A stretch of DNA of 64,000 nt from positions 182,258-246,257 of the forward strand of contig CALSLT010000030.1 of assembly GCA_943787265.1 (NCBI GenBank), written 5' to 3'. A program made the position numbers and the translations under genes. Positions 1-9,449 of this stretch are shown here, piece by piece. The stretch is from an uncultured Planctomycetaceae bacterium (GTDB lineage Bacteria > Planctomycetota > Planctomycetia > Planctomycetales > Planctomycetaceae). Positions within the stretch are counted from its first letter, which is position 1. Every line of letters begins with the position of its first letter. Under the pieces are notes generated by a model. That model searched no databases. It saw nothing but the letters and a program-made list of their open reading frames with translations, and had not been told where the DNA came from.

Positions 1-73
1 GATGCAGAATTCTGACGCAGGTCTCTGGCCGCACAATTCTCAGATCTTTTTTATGAACGCGCTCATTTTCTCA

Positions 74-107
74 TTGACAGACAACCAACTCGCCAACATT
101 ATATGAT
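74..107 (+). promoter_or_regulatory. Candidate promoter of the TetR-UbiB pair
   Basis: A perfect TTGACA lies at 74-79. A CATTAT hexamer (4 of 6 to consensus) follows at 97-102 after 17 bases, and an alternative TATGAT lies at 102-107. A near-palindrome TGAACGCGCTCA (54-65) sits just upstream, and its half TGAACG recurs inverted as CGTTCA at 110-115, so these could be TetR operator half-sites. That is inference from pattern only. Confidence 0.35.
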
Positions 108-133
108 CACGTTCACATTAAAGGAGTCGAGCA

Positions 134-727
134 GTGCGAGTGTCAGCCAAAACAAAAGAAGCAACCCGGCAGAAAGTTCTGCAGGTTTCGCAGGACCTGT
201 TCAACTCGGAGGGATTCCGCGAGACGACCAGTCGCGACCTGGCCAAGGCTGCCGGTATCGCCGCCGGAACGATTTTCAACTACTTCCCAACGAAAGAAGC
301 CATCGTTCTTCAGCTCGTCTGCGACGCTCTTGAAAACGCTGAAGCAACCTTCAATCGAAGAGTTCGTCCGGAATCGACACTCGAAGAGGACCTCTTCCTT
401 TACGTGTCGACGGGGCTCAGACAACTCCAGCCGATGCGAGGGTTCGTCGGACCGGCATTTGAAACACACCTTGGCCCGGCATGCGGCGGAGACGCCAACG
501 AACTCGGCGACCGCATCCGCACCTCGCACGTTGAAATGGTGTCCGGTCTGCTGAGCAAGCATGGGCACGACGAACCGCCGACAGCCGTGCATCTGCAGAT
601 GTACTGGCTGCTTTACACCGGCGTGCTCGCCTTCTGGGCCAAAGATCAATCACGCAAACAGGAAGACACGCTCGCGCTGCTGGATCAGTCAATCAAAATG
701 TTCGTCAACTGGTACCTCGCCGGTTGA
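134..727 (+). CDS. TetR/AcrR family transcriptional regulator
   Basis: This 197-aa protein has the size and layout of a TetR repressor: an N-terminal helix-turn-helix (about residues 31-50, with GTIFNYFPTKEAIV at 45-58 as the usual recognition helix and following turn) and an all-helical C-terminal ligand and dimerisation domain. The GTG at 134 is chosen because AAGGAG (121-126) lies 7 bases upstream. The ligand cannot be told from sequence. It precedes the UbiB-like gene by 37 bases on the same strand, so the two are probably co-transcribed and the regulator may control both. Confidence 0.88.
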   Translation: MRVSAKTKEATRQKVLQVSQDLFNSEGFRETTSRDLAKAAGIAAGTIFNYFPTKEAIVLQLVCDALENAEATFNRRVRPESTLEEDLFLYVSTGLRQLQPMRGFVGPAFETHLGPACGGDANELGDRIRTSHVEMVSGLLSKHGHDEPPTAVHLQMYWLLYTGVLAFWAKDQSRKQEDTLALLDQSIKMFVNWYLAG

Positions 728-764
728 CGCAGGGTCAACGATCTTCAAATTAGGGAGAACTCCA

Positions 765-2195
765 ATGGCTGTAAATGTTGCGGAACTCATCGATGCACTG
801 CCCGAGGTCGACCAGGACGAAGCCACTCCATCCGGCGGAGTCGTCACCGAAGCCCTGGCAACCATCCTTTCAGATCGCCCCGTGCCGACCGGCTCGATGC
901 GACGCCTCTCACTCCTTGGCGGGTTACAGGCGAAGATCGCCGTGGCGTACGGCTTCCACTGGCTTCGGGGGTGGTTTCAAGACGCCGACCAGCGTGAACG
1001 TGACCTGAAAGAGACGCACTTCAAGACCGCGTTGAAAATGCTCGATTCAATGGGCTACCTTCGCGGAGCCGTCATGAAGGTCGGTCAAACGCTGGCGAAC
1101 TTTCCGGACGTCGCCCCGGACGGTCTCGTTCAGACGCTGGACAAGTTGCATTTCCAGGCACAGCCCATGCACTTTTCGCTGCTACGCGAAACGGTCATCA
1201 ACGAACTCGGCGACGAGCCTCACAACCTGTTTGCCGAATTCGACGAAACGGCATTTGCGGCGGCATCGCTGGGACAGGTTCATCGAGCAAGACTGAAAAC
1301 CGGTCAGCAGGTCGCGGTCAAGATTCAGTACCCGGGAATCGCCCGCACGATTCGGTCAGACTTTCGAAATCTGGTTCCGCTGCTGCTTCCGAGTCGTCTC
1401 ACCGGTGACTGGCAGAACCTCAAGGACCAGGTCGAGTTCGCACGCCGCGGAATCGAAATGGAAACCGACTACACGCGCGAAGCCGAGACACAAATGCGAG
1501 TTCGCCGGCTCTTCTTCGAGGAAGACGGCATTGTCGTGCCGCAGGTTTATCCGGAATTCTCGACAGATCGAATCATCACGATGGACTATCTGGAAGGCGA
1601 CCATCTCGATGCACTGCTCGCGAAGAATCCTTCACAGGACGAACGCAACGACTACGCCCTCAAGCTGACTCGAGCGGGGTCTCGAATGGTCTACCACGGC
1701 AGAATGAACAACGTCGACGTGCATGCGGGGAACTACCTGTTCATGCCAGACGGTCGACTCGGCCTGATCGACTTCGGATGCGTCATCCGCATCGAAAGTG
1801 ACGCCATGTGGGAATTATACGGCCGGCTGCATCGAGCAATGATGACGGGAGAGGATTCATCAATCCGCGAGGTGATGATGGAATGGCAGCAGCTAACCGA
1901 CTCCCCGTCTGACGCGGAGCATTTACGGTTGAGCACCGAATTCGGCAAGCTGGTCTGGAAACCGTATTACTCGCCCGGCCCGTTCGACTACGGCGACCGC
2001 GAATACCTTCAGCGCGGCATCGACCTGATGGCCGAACACATGAAGAATCGCTGCACACGATCTCATCCCACAAATCTAATGCAAGCTCGCTGGCACGTCG
2101 GCTGGTGGATGATGTTTTACCGACTGGGAGCGATCATCGACCCAGCCCCAATCGTCAACGAAGAAACAACCGTCACCGGCTGGGAAGGTTGTTAA
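765..2195 (+). CDS. ABC1/UbiB family atypical kinase (AarF-like)
   Basis: The 476-aa protein carries the UbiB/ADCK signatures in order: a KxGQ motif (MKVGQ, K105), the alanine-rich AAAS loop that replaces the glycine-rich loop (about 165-168), the nucleotide-binding lysine in VAVKIQYP (K186), a catalytic-loop equivalent DVHAGN (318-323, where many members have DPHPGN), and the metal-binding DFG (336-338). Members assist quinone or lipid metabolism and usually act as ATPases. No C-terminal membrane segment is obvious. The start at 765 is chosen for the GGGAG at 753-757; the frame stays open further upstream without a good ribosome site. Pairing with a TetR regulator suggests inducible expression. 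Confidence 0.9.
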   Translation: MAVNVAELIDALPEVDQDEATPSGGVVTEALATILSDRPVPTGSMRRLSLLGGLQAKIAVAYGFHWLRGWFQDADQRERDLKETHFKTALKMLDSMGYLRGAVMKVGQTLANFPDVAPDGLVQTLDKLHFQAQPMHFSLLRETVINELGDEPHNLFAEFDETAFAAASLGQVHRARLKTGQQVAVKIQYPGIARTIRSDFRNLVPLLLPSRLTGDWQNLKDQVEFARRGIEMETDYTREAETQMRVRRLFFEEDGIVVPQVYPEFSTDRIITMDYLEGDHLDALLAKNPSQDERNDYALKLTRAGSRMVYHGRMNNVDVHAGNYLFMPDGRLGLIDFGCVIRIESDAMWELYGRLHRAMMTGEDSSIREVMMEWQQLTDSPSDAEHLRLSTEFGKLVWKPYYSPGPFDYGDREYLQRGIDLMAEHMKNRCTRSHPTNLMQARWHVGWWMMFYRLGAIIDPAPIVNEETTVTGWEGC

Positions 2196-2204
2196 ACAAC
2201 CTTC
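2184..2204 (+). terminator. Perfect palindromic hairpin over the UbiB stop codon
   Basis: GAAGGTTGTT (2184-2193), one central A, and its exact complement AACAACCTTC (2195-2204) can form a stem of 8-10 bp that includes the TAA stop codon. No T-run follows, so it is either a weak or factor-assisted terminator or an mRNA-end stabilising hairpin. Confidence 0.4.
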
Positions 2205-3102
2205 ACCGTACAAAACGTTCTGAAGCCCCGCTGTGCGATCGTGAAAATGCAGTATGGATGTCGTGTACTGAGAAACCAACTATCCTGAGTATTCCAGAGC
2301 AAACTCACCAGGAACCAGTTGGGGGCCATCGATGTACTATGTCAGTTTGATCCTTGCGATCGCTGCCGCTTTTCTGGCTGGCCGATTCTGCGTGAGTATC
2401 GCCGCAAAAATCGATCGACGCTGGCTCCGTCGGCTTGTCTTCTGGTTGGTAGTCTTCCCAGGTGTCTCAGCCTTTTGCCTCTACACCATGGCGTCGTTTG
2501 GCGACGACATGGTCCTGGTGAGATGGCCAAGACTCTTTCTTGGGGCATTCATGCCGACGACTGTCTTCGCGTTCACGTTCACGATCTCGGCATTTCGTGG
2601 GTTCAAAGTCAATCCCGATACTCAAACGAGAAGAGCCTGTCGATGGCATGACAACCAGCGTTTAGTCGTGTGCACAATAGCCTTAGGGGCCAGCCTGATT
2701 GCCTACGACTGGCAACTTAAGAACGACTTGATTCACCTTAAAGAAACAACTCTCGCCGAGTGGCGAAATACGCCGCAAGAGATGATTCCCGATGATCAGA
2801 ACGCGGCGACAGAATATCTATCGCTCAGCGAATTTCGCGAAACTCTGGATGCATGGGATACCAAGGCACAGGAACGATTCGGCACAGGAGGATTCGGAAC
2901 GGATATCGATGATCCCCTCTTCTTCAACACCATTCCCAATCCGGAAAGCGTCAAGGGTGAATCCGTTCTAACACCCGAGACGTTGTATGTTGAGACGGAC
3001 TTTTCTGATGATTGGTTTAACGGCTTGCAGGAGTGCGAAGAAGCATTCCTGCGACTCCGGGACGGTGCTGCTAAACCGCGTCTTACTATCATTAGATCGC
3101 TT

Positions 3103-3126
3103 GGCGGATTCACATCTGAAGTGCAA
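3103..3126 (+). repeat. IS30 left terminal inverted repeat
   Basis: 24 bases identical to the reverse complement of 4205-4228. The match stops at 3102/4229 outside and at 3127/4204 inside, which fixes the element ends. Confidence 0.95.
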
Positions 3127-3249
3127 CGGATCAGAACTCAGCTCTGGTTCGGACGGGATGGGCTTCGAGGCGGTTTACTGCTGGAAAGTGAACACCGCAG
3201 GGAGTTGGATAGTTGTGCGAACAATGCACTATTCAACGGAGAACCTGCG

Positions 3250-4221
3250 ATGCCGTACCACCAGCTTACTCTTGAAGAACGCGAAGTCATCTCTCAGTTA
3301 CATTATTCGGGCACTGGTCCGACAAAGATCGCTCAGCACTTGAATCGTTCTCCGTCGACCATCAGTCGCGAACTGTCTCGCAACAGGGATTCGGAAGGCT
3401 ATCGAGCCGTGGCCGCTCAGGAACGAACTGCCCGACGTCGTCGCGAGCGTCCGCTCATCCGGAAGATGGACGATCCTTTCATCAACGAGTCAGTCCGTAG
3501 CGGATTGTCTCAGGAGTGGTCACCGGAAGAAATCGCTGGCCGGATGAAGCGAGATTACCGCCGGACACAATCGAGACGAGTGTCGTATCAGACGATCTAC
3601 CGCTGGCTGGAGACCTGCGAATACCGCAGCCATTTCCGCTCGTTCCTGCGTCACGGTCGTTATCGCAAACGTCGGGGCATTGACGGACGAGGCCGCATCA
3701 GAAACCGCGTCAGCATCGAGCAGCGTCCGGCAAAAGTCGATTCACGCCGCCGCTTCGGTGACTGGGAGGGCGACACGGTTCACGGTGCAGATCACTCCGG
3801 CATGATCATGACCTGTGTGGAACGCAAGAGCGGATTTTTGATCACAGCAAAGATGAAAAACGGCACCAGCGCCCGGCTGAACGCTGCCAAAGAACGAGCG
3901 TTCCGCATCATCCCGCCAACGCTGCGTCAGACACTGACCGTCGACAACGGCAAGGAATTCTCCGGCCATGAACAACTGAGCAAGCGTCTGCAGATCGCCA
4001 TCTACTTTGCACACGCCTACTCCTCGAACGAGCGAGCAACAAACGAAAACACCAACGGCCTGCTGCGTCAGTACTTCCCGAAGAAGACCGACTTCCGAGA
4101 CATCTCACACAACGCCCTTGCACACGTCACGAACCGGCTCAACAATCGACCTCGAAAGAGACTCAACTATCTCACTCCACTCGAAGTTCTCACAAAAGCC
4201 GGCTTTGCACTTCAGATGTGA
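3250..4221 (+). CDS. IS30-family transposase
   Basis: This 323-aa DDE transposase moves the surrounding element. An N-terminal helix-turn-helix region (about 1-50, containing KIAQHLNRSPSTISREL) binds the element ends. The catalytic core follows with GDWEGDTV (acidic residue D175), TVDNGKEF (D232) and NENTNG (E266). The 33-residue spacing between D232 and E266 is the IS30 hallmark. ATG 3250 has GGAGAA at 3238-3243, six bases upstream. The same frame is open further upstream through the interrupted host gene, so a translational fusion could also be made. The stop codon lies inside the right terminal repeat. Confidence 0.96.
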   Translation: MPYHQLTLEEREVISQLHYSGTGPTKIAQHLNRSPSTISRELSRNRDSEGYRAVAAQERTARRRRERPLIRKMDDPFINESVRSGLSQEWSPEEIAGRMKRDYRRTQSRRVSYQTIYRWLETCEYRSHFRSFLRHGRYRKRRGIDGRGRIRNRVSIEQRPAKVDSRRRFGDWEGDTVHGADHSGMIMTCVERKSGFLITAKMKNGTSARLNAAKERAFRIIPPTLRQTLTVDNGKEFSGHEQLSKRLQIAIYFAHAYSSNERATNENTNGLLRQYFPKKTDFRDISHNALAHVTNRLNNRPRKRLNYLTPLEVLTKAGFALQM

Positions 4222-4228
4222 ATCCGCC
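4205..4228 (-). repeat. IS30 right terminal inverted repeat
   Basis: Exact inverted copy of 3103-3126. It contains the last codons and the stop of the transposase, and CTT (4229-4231) follows as the target duplication. Confidence 0.95.
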
Positions 4229-5235
4229 CTTGATAATCCAAATAATGAAAAACTCAACTCCCAGTTCGACCTACTTGCAAGTACTCTCAAACTGTTTCAG
4301 CTAAAACTGCTTACCGTCGCTTCACGCGGCAAGCTGCAACAAGCCTACAACGATGTAGATGTCCTTCTAACCATCGCGCGCCACTTCGACAGTGACATTG
4401 AAATCGAAGGGCAACGGTTTGGGAATTTCGCAAGGTCACTTGCCATTGATGCGATTGAGCACATCCTATATCTCGCCCCAAAACCACCGGCAACGTTCCT
4501 CAAACCTCTTATCGAGAATAAACATAACCCACGATATCGACTTCCTGAATCGATGAAGTGGGGAACCGCCCGGTTCATTACCCAAATGTGCGACACACAC
4601 CTGGGACTGATGAAACCAGAAGAGTTTGACCTGCCCTGGAATTTCAACGTCATGGCCCGCTTCCCTTCGTTCCTGCCATCCCGATTAGCAATGGCAGGTG
4701 ATGACATGGCTTTGGCTCAAGCTCGGTCAGTTATCTACCAAAAGTTTGCCGACGGCTGGGCCGATCGCAGGATGACAGGCGATAAACTCATCGAAGAGTT
4801 AGGAGCTCATTGGCCACCACTATTCGTCGCTGGTGACGATACCCGTGACACTCAACTGATTTCAGCAAATATTCGTTACGATTCTCAGCAAAGCATCAAT
4901 CTGACCGTCGCGGCGGCCCTCTATCAAATAAAGACAGAGGAGTACCCCGCCAACGTAGAGCAGCTTATACCAGAGTTTCTGTCAGCAGTTCCGGTCTCAA
5001 TACGAGACGGAGAGGATTTCAGCCTCCACCCATTTAATAGTGGATTGATCATCTCCGCCCCGTACGATTTCGATTTAGCGGTCAAGATCGTCTCTAACCG
5101 CGATTCCACACGGTTCGCAGAAGACTTGCGTTACGGCTCGACACTCCTCGGACCAGCGTACCGACTCGCACATATCCGTGAACCTGATACATCACCTGAG
5201 GTCGAACGACCCAATTGAACTCGAACCAAGTCACC

Positions 5236-6579
5236 CTACACGCGGAATATCTCGTTCAGGTCGCCGGTGCTGTCGCCGAACTTTTCGGTCGGGACGCCGA
5301 CTGCGTTCATCATCGAGACGAACATGTTGGACAAACGAGTCTTGTTCTCGTCGAACTTGCGAAACTGGCCGTGGCTGATGCCGAGTTTGCCGCCGCCCGC
5401 CAAGATCAGCGGATAGTTCCTGGCCAGGTGAGTCGTGCTGGTTCCGCAGCCGTACATGATGACCGTGCGGTCGAGGACTGAGACGTCGCCTTCCTGAGCG
5501 TTTTTCAAGCGGTCGAGGAAGTAAGCAAAGTTCTGATTCATGAACTGATCCCACACTCCCCAGTCTTTGAAGTCGCCGCCTTTGCGGTGACTCAACGAGT
5601 GGTGAGTTTGCAAGCCGAGTGCTTCGGGAAAATGGTCCGTCTTTGAGCCGCCGCCTTCGATGCCCAGCATGTGAGTGATGACTCGCGTGGTGTCAGTCTG
5701 AAAAGCGTGAAACATCAGGTCGTAGGTTGCTCGAACGTAGTCTTCCATCGTGCTACTGGTTGCGTCGATGCTGATTGATGCTTCATCCACCTCGGCCTTC
5801 GGCTTCGTCAGCCAACTTTCCATCCGTTGAATCCGCCGCTCGTAATCACGCATCGACGTCAGGTATTCGTCAAGCTTCTGCCGATCACGCGAATTCAGTT
5901 TATTCTTCAAAGATCGCGAATCCTCAAGGACTCGATCCAGCATGCTCTTCTTCAGGACAAGTTCCTGACGAGCGTCCTTCAGGCTGGTCGAATCCTTGCC
6001 GAACATCAGATTGAAACTGCGGCGGATGCTGTCTTCAGCGGGAATCGGTTGCCCGTTCTTCGTGAACGAAAGAGTGTGCGTGCGGCCGGATGTTCCGACT
6101 CCGCCGCCGCACGAAAGAGCGAGGGACTTCAGACGCGTCTCTTCCCCAATTTGATCGGCAATGACCTGGTCCATCGAAACCGTATTACTATACGCGTTGG
6201 GGTCGACCGCCCCGGCTGTCAGGAAGATGTCTGAAACTCCGTGCCCCGCCATCTTTCGACCAGTCGGGTGAGACAAACCGGACAGAAACGTGATGTCTCC
6301 GCGATGCTTCTCCAGCGACGCCGTCGATTTATTAAGTTTGTAGTCGCTGCCTTCGCCGTCGGGGAACCAGTGCCAGTCGTCGTGGTGCTCGTTCGATTCC
6401 GGAGGCAATGCGACGCCGTTCGGAAAGAACATGCAGCAGACACGTTTCGGCAGATCTGTTTCCGATTTCGCATCACTCCCTGCCGACATCCCCTCCAGAA
6501 ACGGCAAGCCAAGGGCGATCCCACCTGTTCCTCGTAGAACGTCTCGACGATTCAGATGCCACGATTTTTCGGCCGGCAT
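5236..6579 (-). CDS. DUF1552 domain protein with Tat-like signal
   Basis: The 447-aa protein begins with a twin-arginine-type leader (NRRDVLRGTGG at about 10-20, then a hydrophobic stretch), so it is probably exported folded. The body matches the DUF1552 family in features such as CMFFPNGVALPP near residue 50 and the C-terminal half with DRTVIMYGCGTSTTHLARN and LILAGGGKLG. In planctomycetes DUF1552 genes are regularly paired with the cytochrome/DUF1592 gene that lies immediately upstream here (6729-9233) on the same strand. Their biochemical role is unknown to me. AAGGG seven bases before the ATG supports the start. It converges with the interrupted gene ending at 5218. Confidence 0.88.
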   Translation of the reverse strand: MPAEKSWHLNRRDVLRGTGGIALGLPFLEGMSAGSDAKSETDLPKRVCCMFFPNGVALPPESNEHHDDWHWFPDGEGSDYKLNKSTASLEKHRGDITFLSGLSHPTGRKMAGHGVSDIFLTAGAVDPNAYSNTVSMDQVIADQIGEETRLKSLALSCGGGVGTSGRTHTLSFTKNGQPIPAEDSIRRSFNLMFGKDSTSLKDARQELVLKKSMLDRVLEDSRSLKNKLNSRDRQKLDEYLTSMRDYERRIQRMESWLTKPKAEVDEASISIDATSSTMEDYVRATYDLMFHAFQTDTTRVITHMLGIEGGGSKTDHFPEALGLQTHHSLSHRKGGDFKDWGVWDQFMNQNFAYFLDRLKNAQEGDVSVLDRTVIMYGCGTSTTHLARNYPLILAGGGKLGISHGQFRKFDENKTRLSNMFVSMMNAVGVPTEKFGDSTGDLNEIFRV

Positions 6580-6646
6580 TGGAGTCCCTTATTTGTCTGT
6601 AATTCAGCGTGTGTACTTTTGAAAACGCAATTGACGAAAGAGGGCT

Positions 6647-6704
6647 GTAGCTGGACTCGCAAGAGTTCAGTTTCTTCGTCCCGAAGTCTTGCGACTCCGG
6701 CTAC
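6647..6704. repeat. Imperfect inverted repeat between the DUF1592 and DUF1552 genes
   Basis: Left arm 6647-6670 (GTAGCTGGACTCGCAAGAG...) and right arm 6682-6704 pair over about 20 of 23 positions with an 11-base loop. It lies in the 149-base gap between two minus-strand genes that probably share a transcript. It resembles dispersed hairpin repeats I remember from planctomycete genomes, which I cannot verify here. It may reduce read-through or stabilise mRNA ends. Confidence 0.6.
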
Positions 6705-6728
6705 CCTAAGACCAGCTCTGACACGGCA

Positions 6729-9233
6729 CTACTTTGTCAGAAACGCCTCGCTTAACGCAATCCCTTCGAGCAGCGAGCTGACTCGATAGTCAGAGTCCTC
6801 GAATCGTGCGGCCAATTCGTTGACCATTTCTGTATCGGAAAATTCAAGCTGACGCCCCAAGGCATAACTTGCCATCCGCCGAGACAGCGCGAGGGCCAGT
6901 TCAGTCGATCGGTTTCTGACGAGGTAATCCTGAAGTTCGCTCATTCCACTAACGGTTGTGCCGTCGGGCAACGTGCTCGTGGCGTCAAATACGACAGCCT
7001 CGCGTTTCCTGCTGTTAGGAAGTGCCGTCCGCCAGCGTCCGGTCGCGTCGTAATTTTCGAAGGCGACTCCCCACGGATCGATCCTGTCGTGACATCGAGC
7101 ACAAGCCGGTGCTTCACGATGCAGCTCAATCTGCTCTTTCAGAGTCAAGCTGCTAAGTTCCGGATCGGACTTGTCCAGCGGTGGTGCTCCAGGCGGTGGC
7201 GGAGGCGGCGGATCGGCGAAGAGACGTTTCCGCAACCAGACTCCGCGGTAAATTGGATTCGAATCAGTGCCGTCGCTACCGATGATCGAAATGCTTCCGT
7301 GAGTCAGAACGCCACCGCGATGCTGGTCTGATGCGATCGGTACGGGCCGGAAGTGCGAACCGTGGACTCCGTCAATTCCGTAATGAGCGGCCACGACCTG
7401 ATTCAACATCGCGAAATCTGAATTGATAAAATTCCGGCAGCTCAAATCTTCCATGAAGATATGTGAAGCAAACGCCATCGATTCTGCTTTGAGGTTTTCT
7501 CTGATCTCGTCAGAGAAATCCGGATGAGCGGACGGGCTGACAGCGACATGATCGATCGCGGAAAGTCCCAGCCACTGGCTGCTGAAGTGCTTCGCAAATC
7601 TCTCGAATTTCTGATCCTTCCGCATTCTTTTGACCTGAGCCACAAGGACGTCCCGTTTCAACAAATTGCCAGACTCAGCCAGTCCGAGCAATTCATCATC
7701 CGGCATACTTGCCCACAGAAAGTACGAAAGTCGAGTCGCCAGCTCATAAGTGTTGAGTTCTCTCGCCGTATCCGACGCCCCGGAAGGCTCGATCAAATAG
7801 ATAAACTTCGGAGAGACCAGCGTCATCGCCATCGTCTTCCGCATCGCCGCTTTGAAATCAGTAGTCAGCTCTCGAAACGTGCGAAACGAATCAACCGCCT
7901 GAGCGATCTCAGACTCCGAGACCTCTCGTCGGTAAGCACGTTTAAGAAACCTAGCCAGGACTTCGCGTGAGTAGGCGGATTCGTTGTCGCTGTTCGGCGA
8001 TGGCGGCAACAGATTCTTTGCGGTTTGGCTCGGATAGCCTTCCAGCAACGGGCCTTCGAGGCCCACCGAAAGAACTTCGAGCAACGGTTCGTCAACTTCT
8101 TCAATTGGCGTATCAACTGAAACATCCGCCTGAGGCACAGCCGTGTTCCACAGCCAGACCGACAAATGAGTGACATTATGACTTCCGCTGCCGTTGTAGT
8201 AGCCGTCCTTTTTACCGAGTGGAAAGTCTTCAATGTTGCCGGTGAATTCGACGGTCTGCGGCTCAGCTCTGGCCTCAAGCATTTTCCGACCCATGACCTT
8301 CTTTGGATCGTAGTCTCCGGACGCTCGATGACCGACCTGAATCATCAACTCAGGAAGTCGCCCGTCGGACGCCGCCTTCGCCACAACTTCAACCTTGATC
8401 CGAAACCGTCCCGCAAACGGCCGCTCGTCGAACGTGACTTTACGCGGCAAATCATGAACAAACGAGCTCTTCTTCATCCCCGGACTTGGAGAAATGAACC
8501 GTGGCTTCGGCGGTTGCTTCGACTTGTCTGCCTTCTTTGACTTGTCAGCTTTCTTCGGCTTTTGAACTCGTTGCCCACGGACCTTCGTCACGGATATCGC
8601 CGTGCTGACTTTTTTGAAAACCTTCTCAGGGCCATCCGGAATTGCTTCTTCCAGAGCCGCTTCAGCAACGGTCAGATAACTCTCCATCTGCACCGGAGAC
8701 ATCCCCAGCAGACTGGCGTTTGTCATCAGACCATCGTCACCCGAGAGATCGCCCGGAATCCTGTCCGTATAATCCAGTGAAATTCCGAGCAAATCTTCCA
8801 GCGTGTACTGATACTCGTAGCGACTCATCCGTCGCATCAGTTGTCGCCCGCCCGTGCTGTTTCGCCGGGCCGCCGCCTTCTTAAGTTCTGATTCGAGCCA
8901 CGTCGTGGCGCGAGTCAGTTCTTGTCGAGAAAGCTGCGGTTCACCTTCGGGTGGCATCTCACCTTCGTTGAGCTGATTCAACACTTCATGCCAGAAGTCA
9001 GCATCCTTCCCGTTTATCAGGTCGGGATTGAGCTGGTCGATTCGCAAATCGCCTTCCTGCAAATCCGCCCCGTGACACCGCAGACAATACTTCGCGATGA
9101 TCGGCTTCAACTCTCGTTCGAAAAATTCCTGCTGCGCATCCGCGGCGCATCCCACTCCGACAGCCTGACAGACAAAAAGTCCGACAAGAACAGAGCGTCT
9201 AAGAACGACGGTCAAGTTTCCAACAAACGTCAC
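6729..9233 (-). CDS. Planctomycete cytochrome-like DUF1587/1595/1592/1588/1585 protein
   Basis: This 834-aa protein has an N-terminal hydrophobic export signal, then a PSCyt-type haem c motif CLRCH (50-54) followed by GEMPPEG. A DUF1587 region follows (RRMSRYEYQYTLEDLLGI). The middle segment carries a low-complexity KKADKSKKADKSK stretch. DUF1595/DUF1592 come next (ATRLSYFLWASMPDDELL), then DUF1588 with a second CxxCH (ACARCHDRIDPWGVAFENYD), and a C-terminal DUF1585. These multi-domain proteins are typical of planctomycetes and are predicted to be periplasmic or cell-surface haem proteins of unknown substrate. GTG 9233 has AGGA about 9 bases upstream. The DUF1552 partner gene follows. Confidence 0.9.
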   Translation of the reverse strand: MTFVGNLTVVLRRSVLVGLFVCQAVGVGCAADAQQEFFERELKPIIAKYCLRCHGADLQEGDLRIDQLNPDLINGKDADFWHEVLNQLNEGEMPPEGEPQLSRQELTRATTWLESELKKAAARRNSTGGRQLMRRMSRYEYQYTLEDLLGISLDYTDRIPGDLSGDDGLMTNASLLGMSPVQMESYLTVAEAALEEAIPDGPEKVFKKVSTAISVTKVRGQRVQKPKKADKSKKADKSKQPPKPRFISPSPGMKKSSFVHDLPRKVTFDERPFAGRFRIKVEVVAKAASDGRLPELMIQVGHRASGDYDPKKVMGRKMLEARAEPQTVEFTGNIEDFPLGKKDGYYNGSGSHNVTHLSVWLWNTAVPQADVSVDTPIEEVDEPLLEVLSVGLEGPLLEGYPSQTAKNLLPPSPNSDNESAYSREVLARFLKRAYRREVSESEIAQAVDSFRTFRELTTDFKAAMRKTMAMTLVSPKFIYLIEPSGASDTARELNTYELATRLSYFLWASMPDDELLGLAESGNLLKRDVLVAQVKRMRKDQKFERFAKHFSSQWLGLSAIDHVAVSPSAHPDFSDEIRENLKAESMAFASHIFMEDLSCRNFINSDFAMLNQVVAAHYGIDGVHGSHFRPVPIASDQHRGGVLTHGSISIIGSDGTDSNPIYRGVWLRKRLFADPPPPPPPGAPPLDKSDPELSSLTLKEQIELHREAPACARCHDRIDPWGVAFENYDATGRWRTALPNSRKREAVVFDATSTLPDGTTVSGMSELQDYLVRNRSTELALALSRRMASYALGRQLEFSDTEMVNELAARFEDSDYRVSSLLEGIALSEAFLTK

Positions 9234-9302
9234 TTGATGATTTCCTGATCAACGGAATTCGGAATATTACACGGCAATATCGCAAAGAGGCACAACCGCA
9301 AC

Positions 9303-9366
9303 CACACAAAGGCGCTAAGACGCAAAGTTCGGCACGAGACTCTTTGCGTCTTAGCGCCTTTGCGTG
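9303..9366. repeat. Perfect 21-bp stem inverted repeat
   Basis: CAAAGGCGCTAAGACGCAAA.. (arm 9307-9327) and its exact complement (9342-9362) flank a 14-base loop, and pairing continues imperfectly to 9303/9366. It lies in the 216-base gap downstream of the nucleotidyltransferase gene and upstream of the DUF1592 gene, both minus strand. The CGCTAAGACGCAAAG core resembles a dispersed repeat seen in various bacterial genomes (from memory). It may act as a terminator, although no T-run follows. Nothing else is evident in this gap. Confidence 0.75.
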
Positions 9367-9449
9367 ACAATTTATGAGCGTGTGGCAGTCTGACCGAACA
9401 AGAATTTAACGCGTCTTCATCTACACCGTCGCACAGAACCAATGGTCTT

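Larger units (their letters stand above)
3103..4228 (+). mobile_element. IS30-family insertion sequence, complete
   Basis: The 1126-bp element has perfectly matching 24-bp terminal inverted repeats (3103-3126 and 4205-4228; outer end GGCGGATTCACATCTGAAG). It is flanked by a 3-bp target duplication CTT (3100-3102 and 4229-4231). It holds one transposase gene with an IS30-type D-D-(33)-E triad. Both ends and the transposase are intact, so it could be active. It sits inside, and in the same orientation as, a membrane-protein gene. Confidence 0.96.
2332..5218 (+). pseudogene. Membrane protein gene split by an IS30 element
   Basis: The gene starts at ATG 2332 after GGGGG (2321-2325). Codons run intact to 3102 (257 codons) and resume in a different frame at 4232, ending at 5218 (328 codons plus stop). 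Removing the insertion element and one CTT copy joins the halves in frame (...RSL|DNPNNEKL...) to give about 585 aa. The N-terminal part has about four hydrophobic segments in the first 135 residues. The remainder is soluble and mostly helical, and I recognise no family. In the present sequence the first half reads straight into the element, making one artificial 629-codon frame that fuses the membrane segments to the transposase. The reconstructed frame has no other lesion, so the insertion looks recent. Confidence 0.85.

Noticed and set aside
2332..4221. A single 629-codon frame joining a membrane protein and a transposase
   Set aside because: The second half is an IS30 transposase with its own start and ribosome site; the join is caused by the insertion.
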